Shown: positions 1 through 9,079 of the stretch, piece after piece
Layout: every line of letters begins with the position of its first letter
How positions within the stretch are numbered: position 1 is the first letter of the stretch
DNA from: CBDBND01 sp965207985
GTDB lineage: Bacteria > Pseudomonadota > Alphaproteobacteria > Rhodospirillales > Rhodospirillaceae
Direction of reading: 5' to 3'
Assembly: GCA_965207985.1 (NCBI GenBank)
Contig: CBDBND010000035.1
Location: forward strand, 806,001 to 870,000
Length of the DNA: 64,000 nt
The notes under the pieces: generated by a model
The model's input: only the letters and a program-made list of their open reading frames with translations
Told to the model about the DNA's origin: nothing
Database searches by the model: none
Position numbers and translations under genes: made by a program

Positions 1-515
1 TGGTGCTAGTTGAGATAGTGCGATTAGCAGTACGAAACGCCGAAAGAAGCGAAGTTTTTCAGTCCACATTGAGTTAATGACTTTCCAAAAAACAAATATT
101 TGCGACCAAATTTATAGCAACTCAGCATTACAGATGACTTAACTGGACCGCTCCCGAAGAGTGGTTAAGTTCCTATGAGAGTATCCGGTGGCCATGACGG
201 TAGTCTGGGTTTTGGTATTTAGGCAAGATTGACCTGCAAAGCCTTCCCTGCTGTTGCCACTTGTTGCTCGCCACGTTAACGACTTGGCTGGAATCACAAA
301 AGTAAGCCCTATTGAAGAGGCTTTACACTGGTGGCACCACTGCCGTTCAGACTAGAATCATTCACGCTTCGCGAAATAATTCTTACGTAGCACTCATTTC
401 GTGGACGTGGAGTTACTTCTGTTTCCAGGGATTTGGCGGTTTTCTATACTTGGGAATACCCCAATCCAAAACTTGGGGGTTCGGAGGCCTAGCCACAAGC
501 AAAGGAATTCGACCC
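1..515. other. Intergenic region upstream of first operon
   Basis: I see no convincing gene in this stretch. It holds one copy of the inverted repeat TTCACG-N3-CGYGAA (361-375) and a possible -10 hexamer TATACT at 445-450, about 65 bases before the methyltransferase start. A Shine-Dalgarno-like AAAGGA at 501-506 precedes that start. An in-frame extension of the methyltransferase back to 312 exists but would place non-signal-like sequence before the Tat signal, so I treat it as non-coding. Confidence 0.5.
361..375. promoter_or_regulatory. Candidate operator, TTCACG-N3-CGYGAA, copy 1
   Basis: The bases read TTCACG CTT CGCGAA, an inverted repeat with one mismatch. It lies about 140 bases upstream of the methyltransferase-led operon. 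The flanking block (TAATTC and CGTGGAC-TGG) is also partly shared with the copy at 26766, apart from a gap of about 16 bases. The same motif recurs at 20068, 23459 and 26766, always in non-coding DNA of this island. The bound regulator is unknown. Confidence 0.4.
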
Positions 516-1688
516 ATGATCGAACGCCGAAACATGCTCAAATCGGCACTGGGATTTGGTGCCGCACTCAGTACGCCAGCTTTAATGTCGCGAATTGCCG
601 AAGCAGGAACACGACAGTTTGAAGTCAATGTGCGTGGTTTCAACGGGCGGCATGAACGCGTCCCGGTTCTTGACCTTGAAAGCCGTATTGACTTCACGGC
701 TGGATACCGGCGTTACGACGTTGTCAAAGCGCGACTAAAGGCGGAAGAGCGCGCCAAGGAGATTTTCCGCGACAAGAACATCACCGTCGATACATTTGTG
801 GATTGGGACGACGTTGTTGAACTCGTTGATGGCGACCCAGTTATAGGCGCCGCCGTGCGCAATGCTGTCAACAATCAAAAGATGATGTGGCTGGACTTGC
901 AGCGGTATTTCCATGCCAACGCGGATGCCTACTTGGCAGAACTTGAAGAAACCGATGGCATGGGGCCGGGATCCCTGGATCTCGATCCTGATCTGGTTCT
1001 GCCTGAATACACCACGCATGAAATACACCAGCAGCCAGGCGGTTACGTGGGAGATCCGCTCATTGGTTACGTGTTCTATCACGGCACCAACAGTTTCAGA
1101 ATGGGTCACAATTTTCAGGATCAGCAACACCGTGCAATGGCACGGGTGATGCCCCTGACTCCCAAAAACGGTGAGATCCGTAGGATCCTTGATGTGGGGT
1201 GTTCGAACGGAACACTCACATTGGCCTTGAAGGAACGCTTCCCCGATGCGGAAGTTTGTGGGCTGGATTGTGCCGCGCCCATGGTCCGCTACGCTCATAT
1301 GCGCGCTGTGGATTTGAATACGGACGTGCACTATGTCCAACAGCTGGCAGAGGACACCAAGTTTCCGGACAATCACTTTGACGTGGTTGCGTCATATCTC
1401 TTGTTCCATGAAGTCAGCTCAGAAGCTGCCGAGAAGATCATCCATGAGATGGCCCGGATTCTGAGGCCTGGCGGAGCCTATTTCGCATGGGACATTCGCA
1501 ACTGGAAGCAACTGCCAAGACCATCACCGTACCGAGTCTTCCAAGGCTACTGGATTTGGCGGTGGCAGCACGAAGTATGGATCAAAGACCATCGTCAGAA
1601 CGATTATGAACAAATGCTGACCGATGCCGGGTTCGATTTCACAATCAGAGAGTCTGACGGACGGATTACAGCGACTAAGAAAACATAG
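516..1688 (+). CDS. Tat-exported class I SAM methyltransferase-like protein
   Basis: 390 aa. The start at 516 was chosen over 312 because AAAGGA precedes it and it opens directly on a Tat-type signal (E-R-R-N-M-L-K, hydrophobic stretch, A-E-A near residue 30). The C-terminal half is a Rossmann methyltransferase: motif I D-V-G-C-S-N-G at about 226-232, the acidic residue after strand 2 in G-L-D-C near 251, and a late R-P-G-G loop. The N-terminal half has a conserved H-E-I-H-Q-Q-P-G-G-Y-V-G block near 168-179, shared with the four paralogues here. It leads a plus-strand operon with a flavoprotein, a DoxX-like protein and three hydrolase-fold genes. Substrate unknown. It is odd that a SAM-binding fold carries an export signal. 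Confidence 0.75.
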   Translation: MIERRNMLKSALGFGAALSTPALMSRIAEAGTRQFEVNVRGFNGRHERVPVLDLESRIDFTAGYRRYDVVKARLKAEERAKEIFRDKNITVDTFVDWDDVVELVDGDPVIGAAVRNAVNNQKMMWLDLQRYFHANADAYLAELEETDGMGPGSLDLDPDLVLPEYTTHEIHQQPGGYVGDPLIGYVFYHGTNSFRMGHNFQDQQHRAMARVMPLTPKNGEIRRILDVGCSNGTLTLALKERFPDAEVCGLDCAAPMVRYAHMRAVDLNTDVHYVQQLAEDTKFPDNHFDVVASYLLFHEVSSEAAEKIIHEMARILRPGGAYFAWDIRNWKQLPRPSPYRVFQGYWIWRWQHEVWIKDHRQNDYEQMLTDAGFDFTIRESDGRITATKKT

Positions 1689-1746
1689 ACGTCACATTTG
1701 CTTGTTTATTACGCCCCGTTTCCGAACCGGAAAAAAAGAGGCCCCA

Positions 1747-3285
1747 ATGAGGCAAAAGTATCGCGCAAAGCATCAGTCGTGGCTCTCAAAGCGTCAGTTC
1801 ATTCTTGGTGGTAGCGGCCTGGCTGCGTCGGCAGCCATCAGACCGAGCTATGCAAAGGCGGCCGATAGAGAATTTGATATCGTTATCATTGGTGCCGGTA
1901 CGACCGGTTTGCCGGCAGCCATTTTTGCAGCGGAGCGCGGCGCCCGCGTTCTAATCCTCGAGGCAGCGGCCTATATGGGCGGCACGCTTCATATCTCCGG
2001 GGCTCGAATGAGCGCCGCCGGAACCAAACTTCAGAAGAGCCTAGGAATCCAGGACTCACCTGACCTTCATTATGAAGATGTCATGAACCTGTCGAAAGGC
2101 ACGGTGAACCCCGACATGCTCAGGCTCGCCGTTGATCATGCGGCTCCTCTTTTTGATTGGTTAATGGACAACGGGTTTGAGGTGGCCGAAGGCACGCCGG
2201 TTAAGCGCGGCGCGACCCATACCGGCCAATCGCGAGCAAGATATGTTTGGGGGGCGCAAGGTGGTATCAGCATTCTTGAGATTCTCGAACGAGAAATCAG
2301 CCCGCATCTAGCGTCTGGACAAGTCAGGATCGAGTTCAACACGGATGTGGTGGGGCTTGCGGTAAGCGATAGCGGCACCGTCGATGGTGTCGTGGTGCGA
2401 TCCGAAAATGGCGCCGAAACGACTTGGTATGGCCGGCATATCGTTCTGGCCTCGGGTGGATACGCGTCGAACTCCGAAATGTTTGAGGAGCTTGAGGGAA
2501 CACCGGATTGGGCTGACGGTACTAGCCCGTACAGCCAGGGGATTGGCATAACCTTGGGCCGGTCCGTCGGCGGATTTGTGCGTGGTGGAGAACACCATCT
2601 CCCTAACTTCGGAACTATCATGTATGACGATAGTATTCCGAGTTCTCGGATCGCCAATATCATTCACTATCCGCCTAACCGCCAGCCCTGGGAAATCTGG
2701 GTTAATCAACACGGGCAACGATTTATCCAGGAAGACATTGAAAGTATTGACGAAAAAGAACACGTCATGATCCATCAACCTAACGAACGGTTGTGGGTTG
2801 TATTCGACGACGAAATATTCCAGTCCGCTCCTCCTGTCGTCATTCGTTGGACGCGAGAAGATATGGCGAGCGCGTTTAATAACGAATTTGCGTTCACCAA
2901 ATCGGATACGTTGGGAGAATTGGCCGAGCGCACAGGAATCGATGCGGCCAACCTAGAGGCGACGGTATCTCAGTACAATGCGGGGCAATCGCAAGGGAAA
3001 GATCAATTTGGACGGCAACATATGCCGCTCCCAATTCGGAAGCCCCCTTACTATGCCATTCGTGTCCAAACGTTCAATCTTGTTGGATGTGCAGGTCTTG
3101 CTGTTGATAAAGATCTCCGTGTTCTTCGCTCTGACATGAGTGCCATACCCAATCTATTCGCAGCCGGAGAACTTTTAGGTGCCGCTGCAACCATGGGTCA
3201 AAGCAAATTTGGCGGAATGATCGTTACGCCGGCTTTGGCTTTTGGCCGGCTGCTCGGACGTGAATTGATTAATCTACAAACGTAG
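1747..3285 (+). CDS. Exported FAD-dependent oxidoreductase (FAD_binding_2, fumarate reductase/KSTD type)
   Basis: 512 aa. The start at 1747 follows AAAGAGG and gives the same length as the paralogue at 15138. An N-terminal signal (S-K-R-Q-F-I-L-G, Tat-like with KR) precedes the dinucleotide-binding motif G-A-G-T-T-G-L-P-A-A near residue 50 and the usual acidic strand end (V-L-I-L-E-A). The family covers flavocytochrome c fumarate reductases, urocanate reductase and 3-ketosteroid dehydrogenases, which reduce or desaturate alkene bonds. A G-G-M-I-V-T-P-A-L-A-F-G-R segment closes the FAD domain. There is no haem-binding CXXCH or cytochrome domain, so the electron partner is separate. It lies 58 bases after the methyltransferase. 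Substrate unknown. Confidence 0.8.
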   Translation: MRQKYRAKHQSWLSKRQFILGGSGLAASAAIRPSYAKAADREFDIVIIGAGTTGLPAAIFAAERGARVLILEAAAYMGGTLHISGARMSAAGTKLQKSLGIQDSPDLHYEDVMNLSKGTVNPDMLRLAVDHAAPLFDWLMDNGFEVAEGTPVKRGATHTGQSRARYVWGAQGGISILEILEREISPHLASGQVRIEFNTDVVGLAVSDSGTVDGVVVRSENGAETTWYGRHIVLASGGYASNSEMFEELEGTPDWADGTSPYSQGIGITLGRSVGGFVRGGEHHLPNFGTIMYDDSIPSSRIANIIHYPPNRQPWEIWVNQHGQRFIQEDIESIDEKEHVMIHQPNERLWVVFDDEIFQSAPPVVIRWTREDMASAFNNEFAFTKSDTLGELAERTGIDAANLEATVSQYNAGQSQGKDQFGRQHMPLPIRKPPYYAIRVQTFNLVGCAGLAVDKDLRVLRSDMSAIPNLFAAGELLGAAATMGQSKFGGMIVTPALAFGRLLGRELINLQT

Positions 3286-3295
3286 TCCGGGTCGA

Positions 3296-4267
3296 ATGAA
3301 ATGGGACCGCAAATCGGAGAGCATCATCATTATTGAAAAGGTGAAAACTTGGATTGACGATGCACCAACGTCGTTCGGCGGTTTGCATCGTCTCTCGTTG
3401 AGTTTGCTGGCGCTACGACTGGTCCTGTCAACCTACATCGCCCAATGGGGTTGGCTGCATGTGCGCTATACGGAGGCGGCCATCGACGTTTATGACCGGT
3501 GGTATGGCCTGACCCCAGCCTCAATTCTGGTTGACGAGATTGGCATCATTCTAATCGCAGCATCCGTTCTCATGGCGGCAGGTGCATTGCGCGCATTGTC
3601 TTACGGCGTTTGCCTAATTTTCATGGCCGCCATGGTAGTAGGGCTGATACCGCATCTTCTCGACCCCTACGGCTATCATTTACCGCCAAATTGGATCAAT
3701 CACGGTCTGATTGCTCAAGTGCCTGCTTTGGCCGGATTTGTTGCCGTGTTCGTTTTACGCCGGGAAGATCGATTCTCCCTGGATGCTATGGCTTTCAACA
3801 AGACGTCCCGCCAAGTCAGTGAGACTTTACCCTCCACTCCCTCCGTTGCATGGGCTCTATTCATAATGCGTTTTACCTGCGGACTGTTTTTCCTGCAGTG
3901 GGGGATCGAAAAGTTCGTTGAGACTGAGATGTCGGTCGGCATGCTTGATCGCTGGTATGGCGTGACCTTTGCTCCGGTCTTGGTCACTTGGCTGGTCGGT
4001 GCTTTTGAAGTGGGCCTGGCCATCGCCCTCGTGCTGGGCGTAGCCCCCCGCTTGACCTATGCCCTGGGCACGCTCGTGAAACTAAAAACCTGCATCGCCA
4101 TATTCGCACTATTAGCATTCCCATTTGCCACGGAATCGGGCGGACGATTGAGCTCGGTAGCCGCGTCTGTCCCGGTCCTAGCCGTGCTATGTTCGTTGTA
4201 CGCATTGAGAGCGTGGGACACGATAAGGTTGGTTCGCTTAACACCGCGCGTTCAAGCGGCAGAGTAG
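3296..4267 (+). CDS. DoxX-like integral membrane protein with internal duplication
   Basis: 323 aa, mostly hydrophobic, probably seven or eight membrane segments. Two halves resemble each other: W-G-W-L-H followed by D-R-W-Y-G-L near residues 47-70, and W-G-I-E-K followed by D-R-W-Y-G-V near 201-225, each followed by alternating hydrophobic helices. DoxX-family proteins are small (about 140 aa) four-helix quinone-linked membrane proteins, so this looks like a tandem fusion. It starts 10 bases after the flavoprotein stop. I infer it could link the exported flavoprotein to the membrane quinone pool. The function is not demonstrated by the sequence. Confidence 0.6.
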   Translation: MKWDRKSESIIIIEKVKTWIDDAPTSFGGLHRLSLSLLALRLVLSTYIAQWGWLHVRYTEAAIDVYDRWYGLTPASILVDEIGIILIAASVLMAAGALRALSYGVCLIFMAAMVVGLIPHLLDPYGYHLPPNWINHGLIAQVPALAGFVAVFVLRREDRFSLDAMAFNKTSRQVSETLPSTPSVAWALFIMRFTCGLFFLQWGIEKFVETEMSVGMLDRWYGVTFAPVLVTWLVGAFEVGLAIALVLGVAPRLTYALGTLVKLKTCIAIFALLAFPFATESGGRLSSVAASVPVLAVLCSLYALRAWDTIRLVRLTPRVQAAE

Positions 4268-4270
4268 CGA

Positions 4271-5263
4271 TTGGTTTTCCTTCGGAGGGACAACACAATA
4301 ATCGATCCTAAAACATCACCAGTACCGTCAATTTTCATTTTTGTTGTGAGCATAGTTGCAGTTTTTGCAACGCCTCTCAGTGCCAATGAACAGATGCGGG
4401 GCGTGTCGGTCGATGACTGGCAGGGCTGGATGATTTTGGCGGGTGGTAAGGGCTATGCCAGCACCCCCATGGGACAACTTCACTATCGAGACGTTGGGCC
4501 GCGCGACTATGAAAATCCCATCGTGCTCATGCATCAGTCGCCCATGTCTATGATCCAATTCGCCGGAGTGCAAAACGCCTTCACGGACTTGGGTGTCCGT
4601 TCCATTACCGTGGACACCCCGGGTTACGGGATGTCGGATTTGCCATCAAAACAACCGACGATTGAGGAATATGCCGACAACATTGTCCATCTTCTCGATC
4701 ACCTGAAACTGGACAAAGTTGTCATCGCCGGTCACCACACCCGCAGTTCCATCGCAGCCTCGTTTGCAGCCAACCACCCCGACCGGACGGCCGCCGTTAT
4801 CTTGCACGGCATAACACTGTGGACAAAAGAACGAGCAGAAGCTTCTCTCAATAGAGAACGAACACCTCGAACACCTCTTGCAGACGGGTCACACTTAACC
4901 CGTTATTTCAGTGCCTTATCATCACCCCCGCCCCGTCAAGCCATTCTTGATGCCAGAACCTTCCTGGCCATGACGGCTTTCGGTCAAGGACCAGACATTG
5001 GTCACTACGCAGCGTACAAGTACGACGTAGAGCCGGACTTGAGAGCTATCAACGTCTCGGGCCTTATATTTTCAGATGTACAAGACGTTATTCACGAATT
5101 GGATCTGAAGGCCGCACGATTGCGGCCGGATTTCAAGTACGTGGAGTTTTCCAAAGGAAATATGCTTGAGTTCATGGCCGAGCCGAAGCGCTGGGCTGAA
5201 ATTGCTGCTGAGTTCATGGAAACGATTAGTAAACAAGAGGATACCGCTCGTCTTGTTCGCTAA
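4271..5263 (+). CDS. Exported alpha/beta-hydrolase-fold protein, His at nucleophile elbow
   Basis: 330 aa if read from TTG at 4271. A strong GGAGGGA (4284-4290) sits inside that reading, 7-10 bases before in-frame ATA/ATC codons at 4298/4301, so a non-standard start there is possible. Either start keeps a Sec signal ending near L-S-A-N-E. The fold is recognisable from P-I-V-L-M-H-Q and D-T-P-G-Y-G-M-S-D. The elbow reads G-H-H-T-R (154-158), with His where Ser is usual and Arg in place of the last Gly. The usual C-terminal catalytic His region reads S-K-G-N-M-L-E-F, with no His. Closest relatives here are the next gene and the one at 14140. It may bind or act by a non-standard mechanism. Confidence 0.7.
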   Translation: MVFLRRDNTIIDPKTSPVPSIFIFVVSIVAVFATPLSANEQMRGVSVDDWQGWMILAGGKGYASTPMGQLHYRDVGPRDYENPIVLMHQSPMSMIQFAGVQNAFTDLGVRSITVDTPGYGMSDLPSKQPTIEEYADNIVHLLDHLKLDKVVIAGHHTRSSIAASFAANHPDRTAAVILHGITLWTKERAEASLNRERTPRTPLADGSHLTRYFSALSSPPPRQAILDARTFLAMTAFGQGPDIGHYAAYKYDVEPDLRAINVSGLIFSDVQDVIHELDLKAARLRPDFKYVEFSKGNMLEFMAEPKRWAEIAAEFMETISKQEDTARLVR

Positions 5264-5273
5264 GCCCAAACAT

Positions 5274-6218
5274 TTGCGGTTAGAGTCTCTCATTGCCCTG
5301 GCATTTTGCTTGAATGTGACACTCGTTTTGCCCGCAAACTCCTCCGAACCAATGCGAGGTGTATCGGTCGACGATTGGCAGGGCTGGACCGTCATGAAGG
5401 GCGGCAAGGGTTACGCCCCCACCCCAATGGGACAGGTACATTTCCGGGACATTGGGCCGCGGGACTATGTAAATCCCATTGTTCTGATGCATCAGTCACC
5501 AATGTCGATGATACAGTTCGCCGAAATACAAAACGCGTTTGCGGAAATCGGCGTACGTGCCATTGCACTGGACACGCCTGGTTACGGATTGTCGGACCTG
5601 CCGCCCAAGCAGCCGACTTTGACTGAATTTGCCGACAACATCGTCTATGTGCTCGACCATCTAAACCTGGACAAGGTTGTGGTTGCCGGTCATCACACCG
5701 GCGCCAAGCTTGCCGCCGCGTTCGCGGCCAATCACCCTGACCGGACGGCAGGCGTTGTCATGCACAGTGCGGCCATCAGAACCAAGGAGGAAAAGGAAGC
5801 CGCCATAAACATGAAACGCATACCGCGCACTCCACTTGCCGACGGTTCACATTTAGCCCGTTCGTTCCGGCCACGGACACCACCAGCCAGTGATTCCCTT
5901 CTGATTGCGATGACGTGGGGAACGATCACCCGATACATTCAAGGCCCCGATATAGGCCACTACGCCGCCTACCTCTATGACCTAAGGTCAGACCTGCAAA
6001 AGATTACTGCGCCCGGCTTGTTTCTATCGGACCTGCAAGACGCCAATCACGAATTGGACTTAATAGCCGTCGGGTTGAGACCGGATTTTGTGTATGTGGA
6101 ATTCTCAAAAAGTGGCGCATGGGAATTGATGGCACAGCCACATCGCTGGGCCAGAATTGTCGCCAACTTCATGGAAAGGGCAAAAACCCAACAGGACACG
6201 GCTAATCTTGATCAATAG
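5274..6218 (+). CDS. Exported alpha/beta-hydrolase-fold protein, His at nucleophile elbow
   Basis: About 314 aa from the TTG at 5274, just after the upstream stop, which gives a short Sec signal (I-A-L-A-F-C-L-N-V-T-L-V-L-P-A-N). An in-frame ATG at 5166 lies inside the upstream gene and would add unlikely sequence. The start is uncertain, with TTG 5253 as an alternative. Most of it is close to the previous gene: the M-R-G-V-S-V-D-D-W-Q-G-W block after the signal, V-L-M-H-Q-S-P, D-T-P-G-Y-G-L-S-D and the elbow G-H-H-T-G. The C-terminal His position reads S-K-S-G-A-W-E-L. It appears to be a recent tandem duplicate. No classical catalytic triad is visible. Confidence 0.65.
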   Translation: MRLESLIALAFCLNVTLVLPANSSEPMRGVSVDDWQGWTVMKGGKGYAPTPMGQVHFRDIGPRDYVNPIVLMHQSPMSMIQFAEIQNAFAEIGVRAIALDTPGYGLSDLPPKQPTLTEFADNIVYVLDHLNLDKVVVAGHHTGAKLAAAFAANHPDRTAGVVMHSAAIRTKEEKEAAINMKRIPRTPLADGSHLARSFRPRTPPASDSLLIAMTWGTITRYIQGPDIGHYAAYLYDLRSDLQKITAPGLFLSDLQDANHELDLIAVGLRPDFVYVEFSKSGAWELMAQPHRWARIVANFMERAKTQQDTANLDQ

Positions 6219-6255
6219 AGAGTGTTTCGGATTAGCCCATAGAAAAAGACGGACG

Positions 6256-7158
6256 ATGACTAAGCGTTCCCCCATAGCACTCACCCTTCTCTTGTCTGCT
6301 TGTCTGTTTACATGCAATGCAACGGCAGATGAAGGCGTCAGTTACAAGAAAGGCTACGTTGACAGTCTTTATGGGCAAGTACATTTTCACAGAGCTCAAC
6401 CCATCTCTGGCCCGGGCGATATAACGCCGATAGCGTTTTTTCATCAAAACCCAAGGTCGGCAGAAGAGTATCGTCCACTGTTGAAGGTGGTCGGTCGTGA
6501 TCGCGTTGCCATTGCCTTTGACACCCCCGGTTACGGAGAGTCGGAACGGCCGGACGCTCCTCTCGATATGACTCAGATTGCTGCAACGATGGCAACCGCT
6601 CTGCGTGGGCTGGGTTACGGCGGCGGAAAGGGTCAGGTCGACGTTTTTGGGTTTCATACCGGCGTGCCGATCGGCTCGGAAGTGGCCATTCAACACCCCG
6701 ACCTCGTACGGCGCGTAGTTTTGTCCGGTATTCCCTACTTTTCTCCGGACGAGAGACGAGAGAGATATGCGAATTTGCCTCGAGACAAAACATTGACCGA
6801 GGAAGGCTCACGCATTCTCGGTCGGTGGGCCCCGTTGGTGAACAGACGGGCTGAAGGGGTTTCTTTGGAACGGGCTGTCAGAATGTACGTCGAGGACATC
6901 CACTCCCTAGACAAGTGGTGGTATGCCTATAACGCCGTTTGGTCATACGTGCCGGAGGAACGGCTTCCACTGATTACACAACCGATCTTGGTACTGCAGC
7001 CTCATGAATCGCTGACGGAACGCACGCTCAAGGCTCGCACCGAGCTGATCCCGCATGCGGATCTTATTGTGTTGCCCACTATCGTCGACGACGTATTCGA
7101 CACCGGGCCAGAAGAAATCGGTGCTGCGTTAACCGGTTGGTTAGACTCGCCAAAGTGA
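6256..7158 (+). CDS. Exported alpha/beta-hydrolase-fold protein, G-F-H-T-G elbow
   Basis: 300 aa. The ATG at 6256 follows AGACGGA and starts a signal (M-T-K-R-S-P-I-A-L-T-L-L-L-S-A-C). L-S-A-C fits a lipobox, so it may be a lipoprotein with the lipidated Cys at 16. Fold landmarks are F-F-H-Q-N-P near 61-66, D-T-P-G-Y-G-E-S-E near 89-97 and the elbow G-F-H-T-G (132-136). The segment where the catalytic His is expected reads T-I-V-D-D-V-F-D-T-G. It is nearer to the hydrolases at 33922 and 31124 than to its two upstream neighbours. It is the last gene of the plus-strand operon and converges on the next gene. Confidence 0.7.
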   Translation: MTKRSPIALTLLLSACLFTCNATADEGVSYKKGYVDSLYGQVHFHRAQPISGPGDITPIAFFHQNPRSAEEYRPLLKVVGRDRVAIAFDTPGYGESERPDAPLDMTQIAATMATALRGLGYGGGKGQVDVFGFHTGVPIGSEVAIQHPDLVRRVVLSGIPYFSPDERRERYANLPRDKTLTEEGSRILGRWAPLVNRRAEGVSLERAVRMYVEDIHSLDKWWYAYNAVWSYVPEERLPLITQPILVLQPHESLTERTLKARTELIPHADLIVLPTIVDDVFDTGPEEIGAALTGWLDSPK

Positions 7159-7177
7159 TTCCGGCCCGGAATTTGCC

Positions 7178-8992
7178 TTACACCGTCAGGAATAGCGCCA
7201 ATTGGTCCGCATAAGCACCGACGTCTGCTGCGGTGTCGATCGTTGGTGCATCGGGCAGCAACGCTTTGAGTTTCCCGTTGTACGCCGCTGACCACGCCTG
7301 ACGCGGATCATCGCAAATCAGAATTGATCTATCAGCGTTGGCCAACAAGCGATCTGCGTGTTGCGAGAGAGCCGCCTGGATTACGTGGTGATAAGACGTG
7401 CGCTGCTTCATGACTTCCATCATCCAGTCATGCAAGCGATTAGCTGAAAAGTCCTGCCTTATGCGGCGCAGGTTCTCTTGGTTGCGGCTGTACCAAGGAT
7501 GCCAGATCAAGGAGTCTCTTAGCATCATCCAGGTATCGTACCAGTGCGACCCGTTGTCTTTGATATCAATGCTTGGTGTCGCATTCAGCTTCATGGCGGC
7601 GCGTTCTTCTGGTTCGGGCAAAAGTACACCGTTTAGAGCAAAGCGCCTGACCAGACCGGGATGGCGCACTTTGGTTTCAATAGCGACAGAAGCACCAACG
7701 CCTGTTCCGTAAAAACCGGCTTCCTTAATGCCAAGCTGGCGACAAACGGACTCAACTGCGTCGGCATAATCGGCAATGGATGGTAATTGATCCGAGAGTG
7801 GATTGGATTCCCCGCAGCCCGGTAAATCAATGGCAATGACACGGGCGTGACGGCCCAGACTTTCGATCAGCGGCTCCAGGGCTAGGGCCGAACCGGGAGC
7901 ATCATGAAGCAAGACCACCGTCGGTTGGCTTGCCCTCCCGCTATAGCGCACCAATACGTGGCCGGACGGTAGGTCTACGAATTGTTTGCCGACACCGTCC
8001 GAGCCCGCCAAATTTAATTCGTCCTTTGGTGCGGGGCTGCCACTGTTGAAACGCTGAAGGGATGTCAGCTCCAATGCGCTTTTTTCCGCTCTGTCTGTAC
8101 CCAACCGATGAATTGTTTGGTTGGCCCGAAGTGGTGGCAGCCGGTCCAAATGGGAAAACAAGACATCACCTGGGGACGACATGATGACCGCTGGCACCTC
8201 AAGCCTTTCGACCGACTTAATTCCCCTATTTCGATAAAAGACGGCCGAACGGTAAGCCGGCTCGTAGTGCTTGGCGCACAGATAAAATATGAGCAATCGT
8301 TCGTGGATGCGCTCTGCAGGCGACGGGCTGCGGTTCATGAGATGCTGAGGTAATTTGGTCTGCCAGGGAAACCAAATGCTCTGATCACGAAACCGTGTCC
8401 ACATGCTGGTTAGGTGACCGCCTTCTTTGTCGGGGACCACCGAGACAATGTAGCCGTCGAACCATTCTTTAAGTTCCTTCTCGTTAAAGAGCCCTAAACC
8501 GTCGAGAACAACACCCGTCACGACATTAGGGTTGCGGCTCGCAAGCTCGACCGAAACCGCCGCACCCGTATGCGAGCCCAACACAGGACACTTTGGCAAA
8601 TTCAGAGCGCGCATGGTTTCGGCGACGGAGTCACCTATATCGGTGACGTTCATTAATGATTCCGGCAGCGGGTCTGAGCGGCCGAATCCTGGCGTGTCAA
8701 ATGCAAAGCACGTGAAATACCGGCCCATCATCTGCAATTGGCTGTTCCAGGATGACGAATCACCCGGAGTACCATGAATCAAGACAATCGGGGGGCCGGA
8801 ACCGGCGCGGCGGTAATGAACATGGCGGCGATTACCGACACGCACGAATCGCCGGACAATCGGAATAGTCTCACTTTCCTGAGCTTCAGCGGGAGTTATA
8901 AGAGAAGACCTAGACTGTCGCCCTAAACCGAGCACGGTCGAAGTGGACAGGGTTGCCGCCGATGCGGTAAAAAGCTGCCTGCGCGTCAACAT
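7178..8992 (-). CDS. Tat-exported double alpha/beta-hydrolase-fold protein
   Basis: 604 aa. The start at 8992 follows GAGG and opens with a Tat signal (T-R-R-Q-L-F-T-A). Two hydrolase-fold domains are fused. Domain 1 has V-L-I-H-G-T-P, D-T-P-G-F-G-R-S-D and the elbow G-S-H-T-G (139-143). Domain 2, from about residue 335, has V-L-L-H-D-A-P, D-L-P-G-C-G-E-S-N and the elbow G-T-G-V-G (429-433). Neither has a Ser, Asp or Cys at the elbow. The two domains align only distantly, which suggests an old fusion. A fused double domain of this kind is unusual for a simple esterase. Function unknown. Confidence 0.7.
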   Translation of the reverse strand: MLTRRQLFTASAATLSTSTVLGLGRQSRSSLITPAEAQESETIPIVRRFVRVGNRRHVHYRRAGSGPPIVLIHGTPGDSSSWNSQLQMMGRYFTCFAFDTPGFGRSDPLPESLMNVTDIGDSVAETMRALNLPKCPVLGSHTGAAVSVELASRNPNVVTGVVLDGLGLFNEKELKEWFDGYIVSVVPDKEGGHLTSMWTRFRDQSIWFPWQTKLPQHLMNRSPSPAERIHERLLIFYLCAKHYEPAYRSAVFYRNRGIKSVERLEVPAVIMSSPGDVLFSHLDRLPPLRANQTIHRLGTDRAEKSALELTSLQRFNSGSPAPKDELNLAGSDGVGKQFVDLPSGHVLVRYSGRASQPTVVLLHDAPGSALALEPLIESLGRHARVIAIDLPGCGESNPLSDQLPSIADYADAVESVCRQLGIKEAGFYGTGVGASVAIETKVRHPGLVRRFALNGVLLPEPEERAAMKLNATPSIDIKDNGSHWYDTWMMLRDSLIWHPWYSRNQENLRRIRQDFSANRLHDWMMEVMKQRTSYHHVIQAALSQHADRLLANADRSILICDDPRQAWSAAYNGKLKALLPDAPTIDTAADVGAYADQLALFLTV

Positions 8993-9079
8993 GGTACCTC
9001 GCCCCCTTGTTCTAAAAGACACCCAACTACGACGGTCTGGACATCGAGAACACGGTGCCAAGTTACGCAATCATACGTC

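Noticed and set aside
312..515. N-terminal extension of the first methyltransferase from 312
   Set aside because: It would bury the Tat signal by 68 residues, while AAAGGA favours the start at 516.
4271..7158. Haloalkane dehalogenase or epoxide hydrolase as names for the hydrolase-fold genes
   Set aside because: These need Asp at the elbow and a His; neither is present.
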